From: Porphyrobacter sp.
GTDB taxonomy: Bacteria > Pseudomonadota > Alphaproteobacteria > Sphingomonadales > Sphingomonadaceae
Assembly: GCA_014359685.1 (NCBI GenBank)
Contig: JACIYY010000041.1
Coordinates: forward strand, 1-6,615
Length of the DNA: 6,615 nucleotides
Reading direction: 5' to 3'
Shown: positions 1-5,216 of the stretch, piece after piece
Layout of the letters: the number at the start of each line of letters is the position of its first letter
Position numbering within the stretch: the stretch's first letter is position 1
The notes under the pieces: model-generated
Database searches by the model: none
What the model was told of the DNA's origin: nothing
What the model saw: the letters and a program-made list of their open reading frames with translations, nothing else
Program-made: the position numbers and the translations under genes

Positions 1-2
1 AA

Positions 3-1265
3 TCAAACACGTTTTGCTCCTTTCATCGGGATAACATTCGGGGCCGCTCCGGTATCGCTCCGGCAAAACGCCCCCGGAACAAGCGCCTCGATCTCGTCAA
101 TGATCGCCTCGATCTCGCGCGTGGCGCTGGCCAGATATTCCGGCTTGAACGGCGCGTAAGTGTCGGTTGTCGCCTTCATCTGCCGGTGCCCCAGCAACAG
201 CTCCAGCTCGTCGCCGGGCACGCCGCGATCGCGCAGCAGTTGAGCGATTGAACGGCGGATCAGCTTTGTGCCCGCCTCCCCGTCACCGGGCAGCCCGATC
301 GCCTTGGCCATCGTCGCCCAGGCGTGCTTGACGTTGCCCACGGGCACGAAAGGCCCCGGCTTCGTCTCTGCGTCCGCGTCCAGCCATGCGGCGAATTGCC
401 ATGGTGCTTTGACGGTCGCCCGGTGCTTCTTCGTCTGCCGCCGCCCTTCCGGGTTCAACCGGATAACGTGCCGGTCGCTGAGCCACTGCCGCCGCTCCGG
501 CTTGGTCGAAAGGTCGAGCACCGCGTCAGGCCGCGCCGCCGTGGCGATCGAGGCGATCAGAAACCTATGCAGCGGCGCGCACCGCTTGTTGCGCTTCTTG
601 TCGATCGAATAGGCCAGCATCCTCGCCAGCTCGGCAACGTCCGATCGGTGCACGGGCGAGCGGCTCACGTCGCGCGGTGCCAGTGCCGTGAATTGCGCCT
701 TGGCGATGACGTGCCCGCGCCGGTGCGCCTCATTGATCGCGGCTGCCAGTGCCCGCACGCTCGCCTCGATCGTGCCAGGGCGGCGCACCCGTGCCTCGCC
801 ATTCGGGGCGATGACGGGCACCTTGGCGGCCCAGGTGCGGAAAGCCTCGATCCAGTCTTCGTCAATGTCTGCAACGCGCACCGCCACGTCCGGCAAGGAC
901 GCGACATAGTTGAGCACGTGCCGGAGCCGCGCCCGTATTGCATCGGCGGACGTGCGCTTGCTGCCCACTGTCAGCTGATAATTGGCGATCGCATCGGCCA
1001 GCAGATAGCCGCTGGCACCTTGGCGAGGCTGGCCACAAGTCGGGCAAACCGCCTGCCCACGCTCGCGAGCGGCAAAGTGCGCGTCCAGGACTAGCTTGGC
1101 CGCCTCAGGGTCGCTTGTGCGCGTGCTAAGGCTTCGCTCCCGTCTGCGGGCGCTGTCATACCAGTAGATCGCGAGGTAGGGACTGCGAAGGCTCCCGTCC
1201 CGTTTCCGGTCCCATGCGAGCCAGTATTGCCCCCGTCGATAAAGCTCTTGCGTTGTGCGCGGCAT
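3..1265 (-). CDS. Tyrosine recombinase (phage-type integrase)
   Basis: This 420-residue protein should catalyse site-specific integration and excision of the element. The N-terminal part (about 1-60) has the basic and aromatic beta-strand pattern of an arm-type DNA-binding domain. Residues about 85-200 fit a SAM-like core-binding domain, and 205-385 are the catalytic domain. The visible active-site set is Arg245 (in ATAARPDAVLDL), a hairpin Lys at 279 or 280, Arg337 in KLIRRSIAQLL, His360 in LLGHRQM, and the nucleophile Tyr370 in TDTYAPF. The residue three before Arg337, usually His, is Lys334. A lone CPTC (74-77) sits between the N-terminal and core-binding domains. The ATG at 1265 is supported by GAGGGAG eight bases upstream and by the start of the N-terminal domain just after it. 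The gene starts inside the preceding small ORF and is the last gene of the capsid operon. The stop is only two bases from the window edge, so any attachment site lies outside to the left. Family assignment is firm; target site is unknown. Confidence 0.96.
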   Translation of the reverse strand: MPRTTQELYRRGQYWLAWDRKRDGSLRSPYLAIYWYDSARRRERSLSTRTSDPEAAKLVLDAHFAARERGQAVCPTCGQPRQGASGYLLADAIANYQLTVGSKRTSADAIRARLRHVLNYVASLPDVAVRVADIDEDWIEAFRTWAAKVPVIAPNGEARVRRPGTIEASVRALAAAINEAHRRGHVIAKAQFTALAPRDVSRSPVHRSDVAELARMLAYSIDKKRNKRCAPLHRFLIASIATAARPDAVLDLSTKPERRQWLSDRHVIRLNPEGRRQTKKHRATVKAPWQFAAWLDADAETKPGPFVPVGNVKHAWATMAKAIGLPGDGEAGTKLIRRSIAQLLRDRGVPGDELELLLGHRQMKATTDTYAPFKPEYLASATREIEAIIDEIEALVPGAFCRSDTGAAPNVIPMKGAKRV

Positions 1266-1441
1266 CTCGCCTGCTCCCTCAATGCTCGGCGCGCGGCGTC
1301 TTCAATCGCTGAAAAGCCGTCGATCATCGCGATCGCGTCCAAGTCGTCTGCGTCGATCCTGATTCCGCGCCCCGTCTCCACGGCACGCGATAAGCGCCGC
1401 GAAAGGTCGATGATGCGGGCCGGGATCGTCTCTGCGTTCAT
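1091..1441 (-). CDS. Small hypothetical protein between portal and integrase
   Basis: I do not recognise this 116-residue protein. Its ATG overlaps the portal stop as ATGA (1438-1441), and there is no clear ribosome binding site, so translation is probably coupled to the portal gene. Residues 1-66 look like a real small protein: helical, amphipathic and charged, with the Arg-rich stretch IIDLSRRLSRAVETGRG, then an acidic loop IDADDLDAI and a second helix ending in QARCRAQRKS. From about residue 60 the reading overlaps the integrase gene in another frame, and the composition becomes Gly/Thr/Ser-rich and disordered, as expected of a shadow reading. It may be a short protein with an added tail, or a gene whose original stop was lost by a frameshift. 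Its position just before an integrase would suit a recombination directionality factor, but no helix-turn-helix is visible, so that is speculation. Confidence 0.62.
   Translation of the reverse strand: MNAETIPARIIDLSRRLSRAVETGRGIRIDADDLDAIAMIDGFSAIEDAARRALREQARCRAQRKSFIDGGNTGSHGTGNGTGAFAVPTSRSTGMTAPADGSEALARAQATLRRPS
1274..1280 (-). promoter_or_regulatory. Ribosome binding site of the integrase gene
   Basis: On the minus strand this reads GAGGGAG, eight bases before the ATG at 1265. It lies inside the upstream small ORF. It supports the chosen integrase start even though that start makes a long overlap with the ORF before it. Confidence 0.7.
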
Positions 1442-2610
1442 GGCGTGGCATCGCCAGGGTTGTCGGTGCGGCCGCGCGGGTTCCAGCCTTCCACCTGCCT
1501 CACCTCGTCGGGGTCGAGCACGCCGGTTTCCAGCGCGATCTTGTGCGCCGCCCAGCGGGTTGTGGGATCGCCGCGCAGGAAGCCGCTCAGGTCCAGCTCC
1601 AGCTCATAGGGCGCGCCGGCCGGGAACAGCGAACGGGCGAACTCCGCCTCGATCCGGCGTGCCCAGGGCGCGAGGCAGAACGTCGCGAACCAAAGGCCCG
1701 CCTGTGCCGCATTGGTGAAAGTGTTGTTTTCGTATGACTGCACGATCGGCGGGGGCACCTGAAACACCCGGCAGATTTCGATCACGCCGAACTTGCGGGT
1801 CTCCAGCAGCTCGGCATCCTCGGGGCTTATTTGCGTCGCCTGCCACTCCAGCCCGCCGTCCAGGATCAGCGTCCGCCCCGCCCGCGAGGCCCCGGCAAAG
1901 CCCGCATCATGCGACTGCCGCAGCTGCACGCGCTGCTCGGCGGTCAAAGCGCCGGGGAAGCGGATAACGCCGCTGGGGCTGGCACCGTTGGCAAGGAACT
2001 GGCGCGCGTGCCGGTTGGCTAGATCCACCCCTTCCACCGTCTCAGCGGCGCGGGAAAGCCGCGAGCGCCCGATTCGGCCATCGTCGGTGCGGTCGCGCAG
2101 GTGCAGCACCTCGCCCTCCAGCAGCCGCCGACTGCGCCCCCGGCCGTCGCCCACGTCAAAGGCCAGCCGGCCGGATGAAAGCTCTTGCACCGTCACCATG
2201 CCCCACGGCACCCATACCAGGCCCGCAAGCTGCCCGTTGCCGTCGCGCTGGATTTCCGCGAGCCCGTTGCCGTTCAGCAGCGCCGATGCAATCAGGTGCT
2301 CCAGAAAGTCCGGCCAGGTCTGTTGCGGATTGACGCCGGCTTTCACGAGGCGGCTCAGCGGATGCGATGCAACCTCGATCCGGTTGCCGTTGCCGTCGCG
2401 CCGGTAGATCAGCGCGGGAACGCTGCTAAGCGCCGTGGAAATAGCCGTTGTGCAGGCCAGAACCGTCGAGAGGTTTTCAGCCGCACGGGCGCTCAGGCCC
2501 GAATAATAGCCGGTCAGCGGTGCGAGCGCCTGCCAGCTCGGGTCGAGCGGGGACGTGTCGCTCCGCCGCTCATAGCCCGCCCATGCCGCCATGCGTGTCA
2601 GAATGCCCAT
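1438..2610 (-). CDS. HK97-family phage portal protein
   Basis: The portal forms the dodecameric ring at one capsid vertex through which DNA enters and to which terminase and tail connectors dock. The 390-residue length is normal for the family. The recognisable run begins with AENLSTVLACTTAIS at about 44-58 and SSVPALIYRR at 62-71, followed by the LLNGNGLAEIQRDGNG segment (111-126) typical of the wing region. FGVIEICRVFQVPPPIV (274-290) is the hallmark crown/stem motif. The end has the usual DLSGFLRGDPTTRW (340-353) and a GVLDPDEVRQVEGWNP tail (363-378). The ATG at 2610 has GGAGG seven bases upstream and overlaps the protease stop by 13 nt. The gene stops inside the start of the next ORF (ATGA). 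In most HK97-type modules the portal precedes protease and capsid; here it follows them. The protein looks complete. Confidence 0.98.
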   Translation of the reverse strand: MGILTRMAAWAGYERRSDTSPLDPSWQALAPLTGYYSGLSARAAENLSTVLACTTAISTALSSVPALIYRRDGNGNRIEVASHPLSRLVKAGVNPQQTWPDFLEHLIASALLNGNGLAEIQRDGNGQLAGLVWVPWGMVTVQELSSGRLAFDVGDGRGRSRRLLEGEVLHLRDRTDDGRIGRSRLSRAAETVEGVDLANRHARQFLANGASPSGVIRFPGALTAEQRVQLRQSHDAGFAGASRAGRTLILDGGLEWQATQISPEDAELLETRKFGVIEICRVFQVPPPIVQSYENNTFTNAAQAGLWFATFCLAPWARRIEAEFARSLFPAGAPYELELDLSGFLRGDPTTRWAAHKIALETGVLDPDEVRQVEGWNPRGRTDNPGDATP

Positions 2611-3143
2611 TGCCGCGCCTCCGCCAACTTGAGCGCCCGTGCGCGCCGTTGCCGCTCGTTGCCACGCTGGAGCGAGCGCAGAGCGATCTCCGTGCCCTCA
2701 TAGGCCGGCCATGCGCTAACAACGCTGACCTCTTTCAGGTCGATCGTGCGAAGGGTGCGCGTCTTGCCCTGCCATTCCTCGCCGCCTTCCGGCACGGTAA
2801 AGCCGAAACTCATGCCGCCCAGGTCGCCGCGCTCGGCAAGCGCCTGAACGTCGCGCCCGGATTGCGTGTCGGGAAGGTCAAGGCTGAATGCGAGGCCCCG
2901 CGCATCCTCATTGAGCCGCAGCGTGCCCGACCGCACTCGGCCCAGCACCTTGCCCGGATCATGGTCGAGCAAGGCCAGAATGTCGCCCGCCAGCGCGGCT
3001 TGGAACGCGCCGGGGGCAATGCGCTCCGCAAACAGGCCAAAGTCAGCCGTGCTCGCGAACGTCGCGGCGTAGCCCTCCAACCGACGCCCCGCCGCGCGAA
3101 GCTCGGTTGTGTGGCGCCGTTCAAGGGTTGCCGCGCCCGTCAC
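2598..3143 (-). CDS. HK97-type prohead maturation protease (peptidase U35)
   Basis: This 181-residue serine protease would act inside the procapsid, removing the N-terminal scaffold domain of the capsid protein and then itself. The family pattern is clear: RRLEGYAATF (20-29), IAPGAF (42-47), LLDHDPGKVLGR (58-69) carrying the likely catalytic His61, GGMSFGF (109-115) with the likely nucleophile Ser112, and LKEVSVVSAWPAY (136-148), where Glu138 may be the third active-site residue. The C-terminal tail (about 155-181) is basic and Arg/Ala-rich, as is usual for the part that targets the protease into the procapsid. It starts with GTG at 3143, in a GTGA overlap with the capsid stop. There is no convincing ribosome binding site, so coupling to capsid translation is likely, which would keep protease output below that of the capsid. 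Confidence 0.96.
   Translation of the reverse strand: MTGAATLERRHTTELRAAGRRLEGYAATFASTADFGLFAERIAPGAFQAALAGDILALLDHDPGKVLGRVRSGTLRLNEDARGLAFSLDLPDTQSGRDVQALAERGDLGGMSFGFTVPEGGEEWQGKTRTLRTIDLKEVSVVSAWPAYEGTEIALRSLQRGNERQRRARALKLAEARQWAF
2618..2622 (-). promoter_or_regulatory. Ribosome binding site of the portal gene
   Basis: On the minus strand this is GGAGG, seven bases before the portal ATG and inside the last codons of the protease gene. A strong site here suggests that the portal is translated independently as well as by coupling. Confidence 0.75.
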
Positions 3144-4369
3144 GCGATGGCTACCGCAGTTGACGGGTCAACGCCGGTGACGGACACGAACGCCAGCGGG
3201 TGGCGAACCGCAACGTCCGTGGTCGCCATTGCCCGGATCGAGACGTTGCCTTTGGCATAAGCGGTGCTCTCGAACGGATTAACGAGAATGTCGATCTCGC
3301 TCCAAACGCCGACCAGCAACTCGCTCCAGTCCGCATAAATGAGCGCGTGCTCGGTCCCGCCGCCCAGTGTGGTCGGAACCTGATTGCTGAACGTCACCGG
3401 CTCGTTGTGGAAGATCGGGCCGATGCCAACGGGCAGGCCGATGCCGTCCTTGGCGAGATTGGCGACGCGCTTGACGGCGTTGCTCGTCAGGAAGCCGCGC
3501 CGCGCCGTGGCGACGTTGGCAACGTCCGCCGCCTCGATCGCCAGCGCCGTCGCGTCGAACAGGGAGGTTGCATAAGCCTCGGTCCCGATGCCTGCCGTCT
3601 CCAGCACGCCAACCGGCTCGTTCGCGCCGCCGCCCTGGATCGCCGCCCGGTCGATCGCCAGCGCGAGGTTGCGCGCCAGCATCTGCCGCAGCAGGCTTTC
3701 CACGTCCGGGCTGGCCTGGAGCAACATATTGCGGCTGAACTCCGAAAGAGCGCCCGCGTGTTTCGGGCTTAGCGTGACGCTATCGAAATTGGCGTCATCG
3801 GCGGAAAGCGCCGTGTTTTCGGCAACCCAGCCGATCGCCGGTGAGTCGGTTTCGCGCGGGATCGAGAGATTGCCCGTGAGGCCGCTCAGGACGCGAGCGC
3901 CAAGGCCGCGCACGACGCTGGAGGCCGTCAGCGCCGAGATATATTGATCCGGCCGATGGTCGGTCGGCACCAGCTCGGAGCCCGTCGCGGTTGTCAGCAC
4001 GCGCGTCTCGAAAACCTCGCTCGGGATAAACAGACCCTCGGCAGGCCTGCCCGCGCGCTTCGCCAACTCGGTTTGCACCTCGCGCTCGAAACCCGCATCG
4101 ACGCCCAGGCCCGCCGCCGCCGCAATGGCGCGCGTCACGCTGAACTTGCTGCGAATCTCGCGATCGAGCCGGGCGTCTCCGTTGATCGGCTTGCCATGCT
4201 CGGCACGCTCCGCCGCGTCGATCCGGCGCTGGCGCTCCAGCTTCGCGTCGAGCGATCGCAATTCGGTTTCGGCCGCCTCGAAAGCGGCTTGATCGTCGGC
4301 TTTGTCCGCAGCGCCCATGCGGCCCACCAGGCCCGCGCGCTGCTCCAGTAGGTCCGCAGTTTTCAACAT
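3140..4369 (-). CDS. HK97-fold major capsid protein
   Basis: This 409-residue protein would build the icosahedral shell. Residues 1-70 are charged and predicted to be coiled coil (LLEQRAGLVGRM, AETELRSLDAKLERQRR). That is the form of the delta domain, which replaces a separate scaffold protein and is normally removed by the protease. A Gly/Ala-rich linker follows (about 75-112). The shell domain starts near EGLFIPSEVFETRV (111-124) and includes IGWVAENTALSADDANFDSVTL (179-200) and SEFSRNMLLQASPDVESLL (209-227). It continues with AAIQGGGANEPVGVL (242-256, the usual 'G.G..eP.Gil' motif) and ends near VAVRHPLAF (386-394), close to the family's 'RHP.AF' signature. The ATG at 4369 has AAGGAA seven bases upstream. 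It is the first gene of a tightly overlapping set, so the strongest translation probably starts here. The protein looks complete. Confidence 0.98.
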   Translation of the reverse strand: MLKTADLLEQRAGLVGRMGAADKADDQAAFEAAETELRSLDAKLERQRRIDAAERAEHGKPINGDARLDREIRSKFSVTRAIAAAAGLGVDAGFEREVQTELAKRAGRPAEGLFIPSEVFETRVLTTATGSELVPTDHRPDQYISALTASSVVRGLGARVLSGLTGNLSIPRETDSPAIGWVAENTALSADDANFDSVTLSPKHAGALSEFSRNMLLQASPDVESLLRQMLARNLALAIDRAAIQGGGANEPVGVLETAGIGTEAYATSLFDATALAIEAADVANVATARRGFLTSNAVKRVANLAKDGIGLPVGIGPIFHNEPVTFSNQVPTTLGGGTEHALIYADWSELLVGVWSEIDILVNPFESTAYAKGNVSIRAMATTDVAVRHPLAFVSVTGVDPSTAVAIA

Positions 4370-4376
4370 TTCTCAA

Positions 4377-4382
4377 TTCCTT
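4377..4382 (-). promoter_or_regulatory. Ribosome binding site of the capsid gene
   Basis: On the minus strand this reads AAGGAA, seven bases before the ATG at 4369. It supports that start for the major capsid protein. Confidence 0.65.
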
Positions 4383-4398
4383 CTATGTGGCGGGGGCG

Positions 4399-4410
4399 CC
4401 ATGCCCATGG
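4399..4410. repeat. Short inverted repeat before the capsid gene
   Basis: CCATG and CATGG are arms of an inverted repeat separated by two bases, about 30 bp upstream of the capsid start. It is short and could be chance. It could also form a small hairpin in the leader transcript. Confidence 0.2.
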
Positions 4411-4429
4411 TTTGAGAGTAGCTCCCCAT

Positions 4430-4441
4430 CCGGTGCACCGG
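4430..4441. repeat. Perfect 12-bp palindrome, candidate operator
   Basis: CCGGTGCACCGG is fully self-complementary, with no central spacer. It lies 61 bp upstream of the capsid start and 51 bp after the stop of the MerR-like gene. Dimeric helix-turn-helix proteins bind sites of this sort, and the neighbouring gene encodes one, so operator use is a fair but untested inference. I found no second copy in the window. Confidence 0.4.
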
Positions 4442-4468
4442 TTTCCATATCGCCAGACGCGGCTAGGA

Positions 4469-4484
4469 CGCTGAGGGGGCAGCG
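4469..4484 (-). other. Stem-loop just after the MerR-like gene
   Basis: Arms CGCTG and CAGCG flank a six-base loop, nine bases past the stop codon of the MerR-like gene. No run of T follows on the minus strand, so it is not a standard intrinsic terminator. At most it may slow read-through or stabilise the upstream mRNA end. Confidence 0.25.
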
Positions 4485-4492
4485 AGTCTCGG

Positions 4493-4963
4493 TCATTCGG
4501 TTTCGCCGATCGTGTTCCGCTCGACTTCAATGTCGTGAGCGATCATCTGGCGAAGCTTGCTGACCCGGTAGGTCAGCACCTTGCGAATGTCGGTTTTCTC
4601 TGGCGCGAACAGCGCACCGTCCCATTCGGACGGCGGGGGCACAGTCGACGCCGGATAGGCGCGCGGGGTGGAGAAGTAGGTGTAGACCAGCGCGATTGCC
4701 GGTTCCTCAGGATTGGCCTTCGCGCAGGCGGCGATCTCGCAGGCGAGCCGGCCCGCCGTCCGTGCATCAAAGCCATCGTCCGAAAGATCGCGGAACAGGC
4801 ACAGCGCGAGGATGTCGTCAGGATCGAACAGCCGGGCACGGCCGGGCACCGTCTCCGGGGCGCACGGATAGGCACCGCTCGCGACAAACTCGTTGAAGCG
4901 ATCACGATTCAAGCGCGCAATTCTGCACGCCCTTTGGGTGGTCAATTTGGGAGCGATGGTCAT
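4493..4963 (-). CDS. MerR-type helix-turn-helix protein; regulator or small-terminase candidate
   Basis: This is a 156-residue protein with an N-terminal winged helix-turn-helix. TTQRACRIARLNRDRFNEFV (8-27) forms the first helices. The wing is in PETVPGRARLFDPDDILAL (36-54), which matches the 'R.Y...D...L' pattern of MerR/AlpA-type domains. LFRDLSDDGFDARTAGRLA (56-74) gives the following helices. The rest (about 85-156) is unlike any effector domain I know; it holds a Pro-rich stretch (PASTVPPPSEW) and a helical end (KVLTYRVSKLRQMIAHDIE). The ATG at 4963 has GGAGG six bases upstream. It sits between TerL and capsid, where many phages place terS. A small terminase would be a DNA-binding recognition subunit, and no other candidate is visible. 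It could equally be an AlpA-like transcriptional regulator of the capsid operon. The domain call is fairly firm; the role is open. Confidence 0.88.
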   Translation of the reverse strand: MTIAPKLTTQRACRIARLNRDRFNEFVASGAYPCAPETVPGRARLFDPDDILALCLFRDLSDDGFDARTAGRLACEIAACAKANPEEPAIALVYTYFSTPRAYPASTVPPPSEWDGALFAPEKTDIRKVLTYRVSKLRQMIAHDIEVERNTIGETE

Positions 4964-4969
4964 TTTCTG

Positions 4970-4974
4970 CCTCC
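4970..4974 (-). promoter_or_regulatory. Ribosome binding site of the MerR-like gene
   Basis: On the minus strand this is GGAGG, six bases before the ATG at 4963. It is among the strongest sites in the window and fixes the start. Confidence 0.8.
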
Positions 4975-4983
4975 GGTGTTTCG

Positions 4984-5019
4984 CAAGAGGTGGGCGATGC
5001 TCTTGGCGATGTCAAGAGG
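4984..5019. repeat. Three-site CAAGAG / CTCTTG / CAAGAG repeat cluster
   Basis: CAAGAGG occurs at 4984-4990 and again at 5013-5019, with its complement CTCTTG at 5000-5005 between them. The middle copy can pair with either neighbour, across 10-base and 7-base spacers. GGCGATG is also directly repeated at 4993-4999 and 5005-5011. So many related short sites in 36 bp, upstream of a DNA-binding protein gene, look like operator half-sites, possibly for autoregulation. Confidence 0.5.
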
Positions 5020-5084
5020 TTTTTATCTTGTGGAGTCGGGGGCGAGGATTGATTGAAGGGCAACGCACAACAGGGGATTCGGAA

Positions 5085-5216
5085 ATGGGTGACGACCGCA
5101 AAGAAAAGACCGATTCGCCCATGACGCCCGGCCGGTTCCCGGGTGTGCGCCCCAGGCCCACACCTTCACCACCTCCGCCGCCGCCGCCTCCGCCTCCGCC
5201 AAGCGGAGACCGCTAA
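5085..5216 (+). CDS. Possible 43-residue proline-rich small protein
   Basis: This is the only plus-strand ORF here that does not lie over a minus-strand gene. It reads MGDDRKEKTDSPMTPGR, then a Pro/Arg stretch, a run of eleven prolines (29-39) and SGDR at the end. The ATG at 5085 has AGGGG eight bases upstream. Its TAA shares bases with the TerL stop, so the two genes would converge exactly stop to stop. There is no signal peptide or membrane segment, and it is probably disordered. I do not recognise it. An in-frame upstream start at 4893 would overlap the MerR-like gene and the control region, and is less likely. The alternative is that this is non-coding, and that the G-rich minus strand is the functional element. 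Confidence 0.45.
   Translation: MGDDRKEKTDSPMTPGRFPGVRPRPTPSPPPPPPPPPPPSGDR
5194..5208 (-). other. Hairpin immediately downstream of TerL
   Basis: CTCCGC and GCGGAG form a perfect 6-bp stem around a three-base loop, starting five bases after the TerL stop on the minus strand. A G-rich tract follows, not a T run, so it is not a classical terminator. It may pause transcription or protect the terL mRNA end. Confidence 0.35.

Larger units (their letters stand above)
4370..4492 (-). promoter_or_regulatory. Intergenic leader upstream of the capsid operon
   Basis: This 123-bp gap is the only spacer ahead of the overlapping capsid-to-integrase genes, so an operon promoter or leader would be expected here. 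On the minus strand it holds in order a small stem-loop, a perfect 12-bp palindrome, a second short inverted repeat and the capsid ribosome binding site. I could not find a convincing -35/-10 pair. Transcription may read through from the upstream MerR-like gene or depend on an activator. Confidence 0.4.
4964..5084. promoter_or_regulatory. Divergent control region with clustered CAAGAG repeats
   Basis: These 121 bp lie between the MerR-like gene (leftward) and the possible 43-residue ORF (rightward). The region is locally richer in A and T than its surroundings. On the minus strand, TTGACA at 5010-5015 would serve as a -35, but the hexamer 17 bases on (CACCTC) is a poor -10. On the plus strand, CTTGGC (5002-5007) and TATCTT (5024-5029) with a 16-bp spacer make a weak promoter. 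Both overlap the CAAGAG/CTCTTG repeats, so a protein bound there would affect both directions. The promoter calls are tentative. Confidence 0.45.

Noticed and set aside
324..1094. 256-residue plus-strand ORF opposite the integrase
   Set aside because: It lies entirely over the catalytic and core domains of a well-supported integrase, has Arg/Pro-rich low-information composition, and shows no family motif. It is a GC-driven shadow.
2448..3260. 270-residue plus-strand ORF over the protease and the ends of portal and capsid
   Set aside because: It runs across three solid minus-strand genes and has no recognisable domain. It is a shadow of high-GC coding sequence.
3795..4376. 193-residue minus-strand ORF overlapping the start of the capsid gene
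   Set aside because: It is another frame of the capsid gene, Arg/Gly-rich and without motifs, while the capsid frame shows the full family pattern.
5163..5200. CRISPR or minisatellite array
   Set aside because: The repeated unit is only a Pro codon triplet, with no spacers or longer repeat unit.
5194..5208. Rho-independent terminator after TerL
   Set aside because: The stem is good but no T run follows on the minus strand, so it is recorded only as a hairpin.
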